A DNA stretch of 64,000 nucleotides from Roseicyclus sp. (GTDB lineage: Bacteria > Pseudomonadota > Alphaproteobacteria > Rhodobacterales > Rhodobacteraceae), in contig JAGYJU010000009.1 in assembly GCA_018401965.1 (NCBI GenBank), positions 248,001 through 312,000 on the forward strand, read 5' to 3'. Below are positions 44,896 to 53,092 of the stretch, in pieces (the first letter of the stretch is position 1; the number at the start of each line of letters is the position of its first letter). Both the position numbers and the translations under genes were made by a program. The notes beneath the pieces are model-generated. The model was not told the origin of the DNA and did no database searches. It saw only the letters and a program-made list of their open reading frames with translations.

Positions 44896-44916
44896 CCCTC
44901 CGCACAAGGGGGAGGG
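44896..44916 (-). promoter_or_regulatory. Possible RBS-sequestering hairpin of the B12 leader
   Basis: On the minus strand CCCTCC (from 44916) can pair with the ribosome site GGAGGG (44901-44896) across a 9-base loop. This would let the riboswitch control translation of the small protein. Confidence 0.5.
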
Positions 44917-45010
44917 GCCTGCGATCAGCAGGCGAAACGTGTCACGGAAAGCATCCGGTCGCATGTCGCGCGCTCCTGCCCGGACGCCCCGCCCGGTTTG
45001 GGTTTCGTTG

Positions 45011-45178
45011 CGATGGCAGGTCTCCTGACTTGCGGGTCTGGGCTTGCCCGAACCTTCCCGGACCGCGTGGGGTCCAGTGGTTGATCTCGGGGTCGCTCGC
45101 CGCTCACAGTTGCGGGGGCAGTCGCGGGGTTGCACCGCGTTCCCTTTTCAGACCGAAGGTTGGCTTCGGTCACCATCG
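45011..45178 (-). ncRNA. Cobalamin riboswitch
   Basis: On the minus strand the P1 arms CGATGG (45178-45173) and CCATCG (45016-45011) pair. Between them are GGGAACGCGGTGCAACCCCG, CCCCGCAACTGT, CCACTGG, GGGAAGG and the B12 box AAGTCAGGAGACCTGCC (45031-45015), all in the canonical order. It lies downstream of the LacI gene and about 120 bases before the small gene at 44891, which it should repress when adenosylcobalamin is abundant. Confidence 0.95.
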
Positions 45179-45209
45179 CCGGTCATCAGACGCGGTTTGC
45201 GCCCTTGGG

Positions 45210-46223
45210 TCAAGGGGTGTCGGGGCGGCGCGCCGATCCACGCAGGACCAGCGGGCCGGTGATCTCGATCCTTTGCCGATCCCGACCCGGATCGTCGATT
45301 TCCGCCAAAAGCGTGGCGACCGTCGCCTCGACCATCCGGTTCAGCGGTTGGCGCAGCGTGGTCAGGTCATAGGCCGGCCATGCGGCCATGGGCACATCGT
45401 CATACCCCACGATCGACACGTCATCCGGGATCGACAGGCCCAGGTCGAACCGAAGCCGGTCCATCACCGCAAGGGCCATGTGGTCATTGCCGATGAAAAT
45501 CGCATCGGGCGGTGTGGCACTGTCCATGAGATCGCGCGCCGCCTGTGCCGCGATATCGCGGCTGTAGCGCCCATCAAGGATCACGGGCGGCGGGTGTCCC
45601 GCCGCGATAAGCGCCTCGGCAAAACCCCGTGACCGGTCGCGCCCGGTCGATGATCCTTGCCATCCCGCGATATGGGCGATGCGGCGGTGGCCGCCCGCTA
45701 GCAGGAATTCGGCCACCGCCGCCCCGCCCGCACCATTGGCCGAGGTGACCGACGACAGGTTCGACCCGTCCTGCCCGCGGTTGAACATCACCACCGGCAC
45801 GCCCATCGCCGCGCAACGGTCCGTCAGATCCGAGGACATGGCCACCGAGGCCGTGATGATCCCGTCGATCTGGTAGCTCATCAGGTCGGCCATCGCCGCG
45901 TCGACATCTTCGGGCGTGGTATCGGCCATGATCAGCAGGATGTGATAGCCCCGCGCCTTCAAGGCCTGGCTCAGCCGTTCGATCGCCATGGGATAGAACT
46001 GATTGTCGAGATAGGCCACGACCAGGCCGATGATGCGGCTTTTCCCGGTGATCATGGCGCGGGCCAGCGAATTTGGCTGATAGCCCAGGGCCTGTGCGGC
46101 GGCGCGCACCTTGGCGATGGTGGTTTTCGACGCGGAGGCGCCGGAAAACACCCGGCTCACCGCCGATTGGCTGACACCCGCCAGCCGCGCCACGTCAAGC
46201 GATGTCACCCGTGCATCGGCCAT
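45210..46223 (-). CDS. LacI-family transcriptional regulator
   Basis: A 337-residue protein with an N-terminal HTH (TSLDVARLAGVSQSAVSRVF), the hinge region (LGYQPNSLARAMITGKS) and a periplasmic-binding-type ligand domain (IGLVVAYLDNQFYP onward, IFIGNDHMALAVMD). It is nine bases after the ABC ATPase stop, so it is probably the last gene of the transporter operon, or reads from its own promoter inside the ATPase gene. It likely senses the transported compound or a metabolite of it; a candidate operator is the inverted repeat at 51458-51485. Confidence 0.93.
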   Translation of the reverse strand: MADARVTSLDVARLAGVSQSAVSRVFSGASASKTTIAKVRAAAQALGYQPNSLARAMITGKSRIIGLVVAYLDNQFYPMAIERLSQALKARGYHILLIMADTTPEDVDAAMADLMSYQIDGIITASVAMSSDLTDRCAAMGVPVVMFNRGQDGSNLSSVTSANGAGGAAVAEFLLAGGHRRIAHIAGWQGSSTGRDRSRGFAEALIAAGHPPPVILDGRYSRDIAAQAARDLMDSATPPDAIFIGNDHMALAVMDRLRFDLGLSIPDDVSIVGYDDVPMAAWPAYDLTTLRQPLNRMVEATVATLLAEIDDPGRDRQRIEITGPLVLRGSARRPDTP

Positions 46224-46232
46224 CTTGCCCGC

Positions 46233-47849
46233 CTAGTGCCCGGCTGCGCGGCGATCCAAGAGCCGGGTCAGCCAATCCGGGTCCATTTCCGGCACCGAGG
46301 ACAGCAAAAGTTCCGTGTAGGGTTCATGGGGTGGCGTGAACATCGCGGCCTTTGGCCCCTGTTCGATCACCCGTCCGCGCTGCATCACCACCACCTCGTC
46401 GGCGATGGCGCGCACGGTGGCCAGGTCATGGGTGATGAACATGTAGGCCAGTCCGAATTCGCCTTGCAGCCGGGTCAGCAGCTTGAGGATGCCCTCTTGC
46501 ACGATCTGGTCGAGCGCCGATGTCACCTCGTCGCAGATGATGAGCTGCGGTTCGGCGGCCAGCGCGCGGGCGATGCCGATCCGCTGTTTCTGGCCGCCCG
46601 ACAATTCGCCGGGCAACCGGTCGATATAGGTGTCGGGGTCCAGCTCGATCAGGTCCAGCAGGTCGCGGATGCGGGTTTCCAGTGCGCGCCCCTGCAGGCC
46701 CAGGTACATCTGCGCCGGTCGCCCGATCAGCTCTCGCAGCCTCAGCTTGGGGTTCAGCGCGGTATCGGCCATCTGGTAGATCATCTGCACTTGGCGCAGC
46801 TGGTCGCGCGACCGCGACTTGAGCGCAGGGGGCAAGGGCGCCCCCTGGAACACCACCTTGCCCGAGACCGGTGGCAAAAGCCCCGTGATCACCCGCGCGG
46901 TGGTCGATTTGCCCGACCCGCTTTCGCCCACCACGGCGACGGTGCGGCCCGCGTGGATGTCAAAGCTGACATCGTCCAGAACCCGCGTCTTGCCATAGGC
47001 GGCGGTCACGCCCTGCACCGACAAGACCGGCGTGCCGGTTGCGGGGGGCTGTTCGGGGCGGGCAAAGCTGCGCACGGCCCAAAGCGATTTCGTATAGGCT
47101 TCGCGTGGGGCGTCCAGCATGGCGCGGGTGTCGGCCTCTTCCACCTCTTGCCCGCGCAGCAAAACCTTGATGCGGTCCGCGGCCTGCGCCACCACGGCAA
47201 GATCATGGGTGATGTAGATCGCGGCGGTGTTGAACTGGCGCACGATATCGCGGATCGCGGCCAGAACCTCGATCTGGGTGGTGACGTCCAGCGCGGTGGT
47301 GGGTTCGTCGAAGATGATCAGATCGGGCCTGCAGGCCATCGCCATCGCGGTCATCGCGCGTTGCAGCTGGCCGCCCGACACCTGGTGCGGATAGCGAAAG
47401 CCGATGTCGCCGGGGCCGGGCAATTGCATTCGTGTGTAAAGCTCGATCGCGTCGGTCTCGGCCCGGGCCCGGTCCATGACCCCATGCACCACGGGGGCCT
47501 CGCAATATTGATCGATCAGGCGATGGGCCGGGTTGAAACTGGCGGCGGCCGATTGCGCGACATAGGCGATGCGCTTGCCGCGCAACGCACGGCGTGCCGG
47601 CTCGGGGATCTGGCGCAGGTCGGTGCCGTCGAAGGCGATGGTGCCCCCGGTGATGCGGCACCCGTCGCGGGCAAAGCCCATGGCGGCCAGCCCGACGGTG
47701 GATTTGCCCGCGCCGCTTTCCCCGATCAGGCCCAGAACCTCGCCCCGGTGCAAGGTCAGGTCGATGCCCTTGACGATCTCTGTCCAGCCATCGCCGGACC
47801 GGCCTTCGATCCGAAGCCCCTCGATCTTCAGCAAAACCTCGCGGTCCAT
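46233..47849 (-). CDS. Double-ATPase subunit of a peptide/opine-type ABC transporter
   Basis: A 538-residue fusion of two nucleotide-binding domains. NBD1: Walker [10 protein letters not shown], signature VSGGQ, Walker B LIIFDEP; NBD2: Walker [10 protein letters not shown], signature LSGGQ, Walker B LIICDEV, each followed by a PepT-family C-terminal zone ([10 protein letters not shown]). Such fusions serve dipeptide, nickel, opine and glutathione-type importers. ATG at 47849, two bases after the permease stop. It powers the two permeases encoded just upstream on the strand. Confidence 0.94.
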   Translation of the reverse strand: MDREVLLKIEGLRIEGRSGDGWTEIVKGIDLTLHRGEVLGLIGESGAGKSTVGLAAMGFARDGCRITGGTIAFDGTDLRQIPEPARRALRGKRIAYVAQSAAASFNPAHRLIDQYCEAPVVHGVMDRARAETDAIELYTRMQLPGPGDIGFRYPHQVSGGQLQRAMTAMAMACRPDLIIFDEPTTALDVTTQIEVLAAIRDIVRQFNTAAIYITHDLAVVAQAADRIKVLLRGQEVEEADTRAMLDAPREAYTKSLWAVRSFARPEQPPATGTPVLSVQGVTAAYGKTRVLDDVSFDIHAGRTVAVVGESGSGKSTTARVITGLLPPVSGKVVFQGAPLPPALKSRSRDQLRQVQMIYQMADTALNPKLRLRELIGRPAQMYLGLQGRALETRIRDLLDLIELDPDTYIDRLPGELSGGQKQRIGIARALAAEPQLIICDEVTSALDQIVQEGILKLLTRLQGEFGLAYMFITHDLATVRAIADEVVVMQRGRVIEQGPKAAMFTPPHEPYTELLLSSVPEMDPDWLTRLLDRRAAGH

Positions 47850-47851
47850 GG

Positions 47852-48769
47852 TCACTGTTCCTTCAGGCCAGAGGCGCGGTGCAATTGCCAGTCGACCACG
47901 AAATTGACCGCCACGGTCAACAGCGCGATACAGCCCGCCGGCAATAAGGGCGTCACGTCGCCAAAGGTGATCAGCGTGGCGTTGTCGCGTACCATGCTGC
48001 CCCAATCGGCGGTCGGTGGCTTGATCCCCAGGCCCAGGAACGACAGCGACGAAATCGCCAGGAAGACGAAACAGAACCGCAGCCCGAATTCCGCCACCAG
48101 GGGCGCCAGCGCATTGGGCAGGATTTCGCGCCGGATCAGGAACCATGACCCTTCGCCGCGCAGCTTGGCCGCCTCGATGTAATCCATCACCACGATGCCC
48201 TGGGCCACCGCGCGCGCCAGGCGAAAGACGCGCGTGGCATCCACCGCCGCGATCACAAGGATCAGCGACAGGATCGAGGTGCCGAAAATCGTCAGCAGCA
48301 ACAGCGAAAAGATCAGCGCCGGAATCGCCATCAGCGCATCGACAAGCCGCGACAGCACCTGGTCGAGCCAGCCGCCGACCAGCGCCGCCCATAGGCCGAG
48401 GATGGACCCGACCACAAAGGCCAAAGCCGTGGTCGCAAAGGCGATGCCGACCGTGTTGCGCGCGCCATAGATCAGGCGCGACAGCATATCGCGCCCGATC
48501 CGGTCGGTGCCCAGCGGGTGATCGGCCGACCAGGCCTGGAACTGGGTGCCGACGATGTCACGCTCGGGAAAGGGCGCAAGCGCGGGGGCGGCAATGGCCA
48601 CGGCGGTGTAGATCAGGATCACGAGGATGCCGAAGGCGGCGGTCAGCGGCATGTCATGGGCCATGGCGCGCGCCTGTCCGGTCAGCGCGTGGCGCGCGCC
48701 CCAGCGCATCAGGGCGGCCAGGGCAAACAGCCCCACAAGGCCCAGGATCACGGTCAAGGCAAAATTCAT
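47852..48769 (-). CDS. ABC transporter permease, DppC type
   Basis: A 305-residue inner-membrane permease with about six helices and the binding-protein-dependent EAA loop (YIEAAKLRGEGSWFLIRREI, then LPNALAPL). DHPLGTDRIGRDMLSRLIYGAR is the typical periplasmic N-terminal motif of the DppC group. It pairs with the DppB-type permease upstream, separated by four bases, and with the fused ATPase after it. Confidence 0.94.
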   Translation of the reverse strand: MNFALTVILGLVGLFALAALMRWGARHALTGQARAMAHDMPLTAAFGILVILIYTAVAIAAPALAPFPERDIVGTQFQAWSADHPLGTDRIGRDMLSRLIYGARNTVGIAFATTALAFVVGSILGLWAALVGGWLDQVLSRLVDALMAIPALIFSLLLLTIFGTSILSLILVIAAVDATRVFRLARAVAQGIVVMDYIEAAKLRGEGSWFLIRREILPNALAPLVAEFGLRFCFVFLAISSLSFLGLGIKPPTADWGSMVRDNATLITFGDVTPLLPAGCIALLTVAVNFVVDWQLHRASGLKEQ

Positions 48770-48773
48770 CGCC

Positions 48774-49727
48774 CTACCTCTGGTGCATCAGGCGCGGATT
48801 CGTGATCGTCGAGAGCACATCCGCGATAAGGTTCAGCGACACATAGGCCGCCGCAAAGATCAGCGCCACGGCCTGCACCACGGCGATATCGCGGTTCGAC
48901 ACCGCGTCGACCATCAACTGCCCAAGGCCGGGGTAGACGAACACCACCTCGACCACGACAACCCCGGTGATCAGATAGGCGAGGTTCAGCGCGATCACGT
49001 TGATGATCGGGGCCAGCGCATTGGGCAGCGCATGGCGCAGCACGATCCTGAGCGGCGACAGCCCCTTGAGCCGCGCCATCTCGATATAGGGGCTGGCCAT
49101 CAGGTTGATGATCGCGGCCCGCGTCATCCGCATCATGTGGGCCGTCACGACAAGCGTCAGCGTCAGCGCGGGCAGAAAGGTCATGTAAAGCCGGTCGCCC
49201 AGATCGGTGGTCGGGTTGATCCGCACCATCGACGGAAACAATCCGGTCTGTGCCAGCCAGAGCACAAGGATATAGGCGACGAAGAATTCCGGGAATGAAA
49301 TCGCCGTCAGCGCGCCCGCGTTGGCCATCCGGTCAAACACGGAGTTGCGCCACAGCGCGGCCAGGATGCCCAGCACCAGCGAGATCGGCACCGACAGGGC
49401 GGCGGCGTAAAGGGCGAGGAACACGGTGTTGCCCAGACGCGCGCCGATCATCTCGGCGATGGGGCGGCCATTGGCCATCGACACGCCGAAATCGCCGGTC
49501 ACAGCCCCCGAAAGCCACATCCAATATCGCACGGGCGCGGGGTCGTTCAGCCCCAGTTGATCGCGCAGCGCGGCCACGGTTTCGGGCGTGGCCGATTGGC
49601 CAAGCAATTGGGTCGCCAGATCGCCGGGCAGCAATTCGGTCGCCCAGAAGATCACCAGCGACACGATGAACAAAAGGCCTATCCCCAATGCAACCCGCAC
49701 GAGGATGATGCGCAAGACATTCGACAG
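48774..49727 (-). CDS. ABC transporter permease, DppB type
   Basis: A permease of about 317 residues with six helices and the DppB landmarks ELLPGDLATQLLGQ, GDFGVSMANGRPIAEM and the EAA loop (YIEMARLKGLSPLRIVLRHA). The start is uncertain. GGAGG at 49740-49736 is followed at 8 bases by CTG (49727), used here; TTG at 49715 and ATG at 49808 (which overlaps the binding-protein gene and runs through a hairpin) are alternatives. The first helix (LRIILVRVALGIGLLFIV) starts right after, favouring a short N-terminus. Confidence 0.88.
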   Translation of the reverse strand: MSNVLRIILVRVALGIGLLFIVSLVIFWATELLPGDLATQLLGQSATPETVAALRDQLGLNDPAPVRYWMWLSGAVTGDFGVSMANGRPIAEMIGARLGNTVFLALYAAALSVPISLVLGILAALWRNSVFDRMANAGALTAISFPEFFVAYILVLWLAQTGLFPSMVRINPTTDLGDRLYMTFLPALTLTLVVTAHMMRMTRAAIINLMASPYIEMARLKGLSPLRIVLRHALPNALAPIINVIALNLAYLITGVVVVEVVFVYPGLGQLMVDAVSNRDIAVVQAVALIFAAAYVSLNLIADVLSTITNPRLMHQR

Positions 49728-49748
49728 GACGATGTCCTCCCATGGGGT

Positions 49749-49780
49749 CCGGCCCCCGGTGGCTGTGCGCCGGGGGCCGG
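49749..49780. promoter_or_regulatory. Intercistronic hairpin after the binding-protein gene
   Basis: An 11-bp perfect inverted repeat (CCGGCCCCCGG / CCGGGGGCCGG) with a 10-base loop between the binding-protein stop and the permease ribosome site. Such hairpins commonly protect the binding-protein mRNA and reduce expression of the permeases. Confidence 0.6.
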
Positions 49781-49792
49781 ATCGGGTTTGGG

Positions 49793-51376
49793 TCAGGCCA
49801 TCCACCACCGCTCGACGCAGCGGAACCCGTCAAGGTTCCAGTTTGCCGAAATGCGGTCGGGCGTGGCCACGTCATTGGCCACGGCCATCACGTAGTTGTT
49901 GTACATCGGGATGATGGTGGAGCCTTCGAAGGACACGATCTGCTGCATCTCCTGATACATCGCGCGGCGTGTGTCTTCGTTGATTTCCGACCGCGCCGCG
50001 ACCAGCAATTCGTTGAACCGGTCGTTGGTCCAATGGCTTTCGTTCCAGTCGGCACCGGCGGCATAGGCAGTGGTGAACATGTGGTCTTCGACCGCGCGCC
50101 CGCCCCAGTAGCTGGCGCAGAACGGCGCCTTGAGCCAGATATTGTCCCAGTAGCCGTCGTTGGGCACCCGGTCGACGACCAGGTTGATACCTGCCGCGCG
50201 CGCATTTTCCGAGAACATGGCGGCGGCATCCACCGCGCCGGAGAATGCCGCATCGGCCGCCGAAAGCGCGACCTCGAGGCTGTCGAGGCCGGCCTCGCGC
50301 AGGTGGAACCGTGCGCGGTCGGGATCATAGGTTTTCTGTTCCATTTCCGCGTGGAAATAGCGGTTTGCAGGGCCGATCGGGTTGTCGTTCGACACCGCGC
50401 CATGGCCGCCAAGGATGACATCCACCATCGCGTCGCGATCCAGCGCGTATTTCAACGCCAGACGCACGTTGTTGTCGGTAAAGGGCGCGGCGCGGCTGTC
50501 CATGGGGAAGACGTAATGCGCGTTGCCGGGGATCGACAGGATGCGGGCGGCGCCACGGCTTTCCAGCATGTCGATGGTGGCGGGGTCGACCTGGTCGATC
50601 AGGTGCACTTCGCCGGTGATCAGCGCGTTCAGCCGCGCGGCGGAATCGAGGATCGACAACAGCTCGATGCGGTCGAACCAAGCCCGGTCCGATTTCCAGT
50701 AGTTCGGGTTGCGCGTCAGGCTGGCTTGAACGCCCGGCTCGTAGCTTTCGACGATATAGCCGCCACAGCCATCGGTCGAGGTGGTGTCGATCCGGCCATC
50801 GATGCCCGGCATGATCGGGATGTGGTAATCGGTCATCAGGTAGGGCAGGTCGGCGTTGGGCGCTTCCAGCGTCACGGCGACGGTCGTGCCCTCTGCGCGG
50901 ACATCGGTGATCGCGGCCAACAGCGACTTGATCGCCGAGGTCGAGGCATCGCCCCGGTGGTGATTGATCGAGGCCACCACGTCATCGGCGGTGACATCCT
51001 TGCCGGAATGAAAGCTGACGCCCTGGCGGATGCGGAACACCCAGGTCTTGCCATCGTCGCTGTCCCAGCTTTCGGCGATTTCCGGCACCAATTGGCCATC
51101 GGAGCCGACTTCGATCAGGTAGTTGTGGCGTGCCGCCGCAAAGGTCTGAACGAACAGCTGGTCCCACAGGCCCGGATCATAGCCATCGGTGGTCGAGCCG
51201 TGGCCGATGCCCACGCGGAACGTGCCGCCGCGCGTCTGGGCGCGGGCGCGCGTCATCGTGCCCGGCAGAATCAGGCCCGCCGCGCCAAGCGCCGCGGCAC
51301 CCTGCAGAACGCCGCGCCGCGAAACGCCGCCCCGGCCCAGTGCCGGATCAAGACCGGTAAAAACGTGTCGTGTCAT
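49793..51376 (-). CDS. Peptide/opine-type ABC substrate-binding protein with a Tat signal
   Basis: A 527-residue class II solute-binding protein (SBP_bac_5). The N-terminus has a twin-arginine motif (SRRGVLQGAAAL) and a hydrophobic stretch ending near ARAQT, so Tat export is likely. Family landmarks: LVPEIAESWDSDDGKTWVF, VSFHSGKDVTADDVVAS and the end ISANWNLDGFRCVERWW. It captures the substrate for the permease/ATPase set downstream. Members bind peptides, but also opines, nickel complexes and other large cations. GGGAGAAG precedes the ATG at 51376. Confidence 0.93.
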   Translation of the reverse strand: MTRHVFTGLDPALGRGGVSRRGVLQGAAALGAAGLILPGTMTRARAQTRGGTFRVGIGHGSTTDGYDPGLWDQLFVQTFAAARHNYLIEVGSDGQLVPEIAESWDSDDGKTWVFRIRQGVSFHSGKDVTADDVVASINHHRGDASTSAIKSLLAAITDVRAEGTTVAVTLEAPNADLPYLMTDYHIPIMPGIDGRIDTTSTDGCGGYIVESYEPGVQASLTRNPNYWKSDRAWFDRIELLSILDSAARLNALITGEVHLIDQVDPATIDMLESRGAARILSIPGNAHYVFPMDSRAAPFTDNNVRLALKYALDRDAMVDVILGGHGAVSNDNPIGPANRYFHAEMEQKTYDPDRARFHLREAGLDSLEVALSAADAAFSGAVDAAAMFSENARAAGINLVVDRVPNDGYWDNIWLKAPFCASYWGGRAVEDHMFTTAYAAGADWNESHWTNDRFNELLVAARSEINEDTRRAMYQEMQQIVSFEGSTIIPMYNNYVMAVANDVATPDRISANWNLDGFRCVERWWMA

Positions 51377-51457
51377 GTGTCTTCTCCCGTTGGTGCGAAC
51401 CGCGTGTGCGTCACGCGGCATTCAACCCCGGCCTTTTGACCGGGTTTTGTAATGTTC

Positions 51458-51485
51458 CTGTGATCATACATGCAGTCGATCACAG
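51458..51485. promoter_or_regulatory. Candidate operator: CTGTGATC-N12-GATCACAG
   Basis: A perfect 8-bp inverted repeat with a 12-base spacer in the 168-base gap upstream of the binding-protein gene, about 80-110 bases before its start. The only regulator on this side is the LacI protein, the likely binder, but LacI operators are usually contiguous, so an FNR/GntR-like factor is also possible. Confidence 0.4.
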
Positions 51486-51544
51486 AAAAACCCTTAACTG
51501 CGCCCGACCCTCGGATCGGACCGGATTTCGACCCGTGTTCATCC

Positions 51545-53092
51545 TCAGAACCGGATGGCGAACCTCTCGCGCACCGCGCGATCGATCGCGGGCGGCACCT
51601 GGCAGGGCGCCATGTCCAGGATCGCCTGCATCTTGGCCTGGGCCGTGCGCAACAGGTCGGGCTGGCCCGCCTCGACCCAATCCTTGGGCGTCATGCGGTT
51701 GCCGATATCGGGATACAGGTATTCGGTCTGCATCAGTCCAAGCGTCTGGTCCGAACCCAGGTAATGGCCCGGCCCCCCGTCCAGGCAGACCGCCTTCATC
51801 ACGTCGAGCGACACCGCGTCCTCGGTCACGTCGATGCCGCGGACACAGCGTTGCGCCTGGCCCAGGATGTCATTGCCCAGCACCATCCCTTCAGGCGAAA
51901 ATCCCATCAGCGACGCATACATGCCGACGGATTCATAGACCATGTTCAGCCCGGCCAGCCCGGCCATGACATTGGTGATCCCCTGTTCCCAACCCGCCTG
52001 CATGTCGGGGGTCTTGGCATCGGTCATGCCTGCCGCCGCGCCGCCCGGAATGCCGTAGAAGCGGTGCATCTGCGCGCAGCCTGCCGTCAGCAAGGCCTGT
52101 TCCGCCGACCCGCCCGACATCGCGCCGGTGCGCAGGTCCGACACGAAGGGCCAGGTGCCGAAAATCGCCGGATGGCCCGGCGCGATGGCATTGACATAGA
52201 CCACCCCGGCCAGAACCTCGGCCACGGCCTGCACGATGGCGGCGGCGATGGGGGCAGGGGCGGTGGCCCCGGCCTGACCGGCCGACAACAGCAAGATCGG
52301 CATGCCCGCACGGATGCAGGCCTCCATCGTGTCGCAGCTTTCGGTGGCGAATTTCATCGGCGGCACGACAAAGCAATTCGACAGCGACACGAAAGGCCGG
52401 TCGCGCCACGGCCCTTCGCCGCCTGCCACCATGTGGATCAGCTCCATCCCCGGTGCCACGCTGGCCGGGTCGGAAAAGGATGTGCCGACATGCTTGGTGG
52501 TGCCCGCCAGGCAGGCATAAAGCGTGTTCATATCCATCGTCACCAGGTCGGGGATTTCGCAACACACCATGCTGCGCTGGTAGAAATGGATGTTGTCGAG
52601 GTGATGGGCGAGCCGCGCGGCATCATAAAGATCGGGCGCGGTCGAGGGGCGATAGGCCCCGGTAAAGGCATCGACGATGTTCACCGCCGCGCCTGCCGTG
52701 CCGTAATGCACCCGCGTGCCCGACAGGTCCAGGTCATGGCGCGGGTCGCGCGCATATAGCGTCAAGCCCCGCGCGGCCTTGGCCAGCATGTCCTCGACCA
52801 TCGCGCGCGGAAAGCGCAGGCGGCCATCGCTGCCTTGGATGGCGCCCGCCGCGACCATGGCGGCGACGCCGCTTGGCGGGGCCTGGCTCAGCCCGACCTG
52901 TTCCAGCGCCGCAAGGGCGGCTTCGTGAATGCGCGCCACGCCCGCCTCGCTCAGCGGGTTGTATTGCCCACCGGTCAGGCCGGGGCGCACCGGGCGGCGG
53001 TCCTCGGTCAGGGGGGCGGCGCGCAGCGCGACCCGTGCGGCGCGCCCACCGGCCCGGCGACCGCCGGTCTTCACATCAAGATCGAGACTCAC
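51545..53092 (-). CDS. MttB-family (non-pyrrolysine) methyltransferase 2
   Basis: A 515-residue member of the trimethylamine methyltransferase superfamily, with HEAALAALEQVGL near the start, HLDNIHFYQRSMVCCEIPD in the barrel and LGSDQTLGLMQTEYLYPDI near the end. No amber codon, so it is the non-pyrrolysine branch. Its start overlaps the stop of the FAD/aminomethyltransferase gene upstream (four bases), tying it to demethylation of N-methyl compounds. It probably begins the breakdown of a quaternary amine imported by the ABC system. A corrinoid partner is missing from the window. The N-terminal GGRRAGGRAAR patch is shared in style with MttB 1. Confidence 0.9.
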   Translation of the reverse strand: MSLDLDVKTGGRRAGGRAARVALRAAPLTEDRRPVRPGLTGGQYNPLSEAGVARIHEAALAALEQVGLSQAPPSGVAAMVAAGAIQGSDGRLRFPRAMVEDMLAKAARGLTLYARDPRHDLDLSGTRVHYGTAGAAVNIVDAFTGAYRPSTAPDLYDAARLAHHLDNIHFYQRSMVCCEIPDLVTMDMNTLYACLAGTTKHVGTSFSDPASVAPGMELIHMVAGGEGPWRDRPFVSLSNCFVVPPMKFATESCDTMEACIRAGMPILLLSAGQAGATAPAPIAAAIVQAVAEVLAGVVYVNAIAPGHPAIFGTWPFVSDLRTGAMSGGSAEQALLTAGCAQMHRFYGIPGGAAAGMTDAKTPDMQAGWEQGITNVMAGLAGLNMVYESVGMYASLMGFSPEGMVLGNDILGQAQRCVRGIDVTEDAVSLDVMKAVCLDGGPGHYLGSDQTLGLMQTEYLYPDIGNRMTPKDWVEAGQPDLLRTAQAKMQAILDMAPCQVPPAIDRAVRERFAIRF

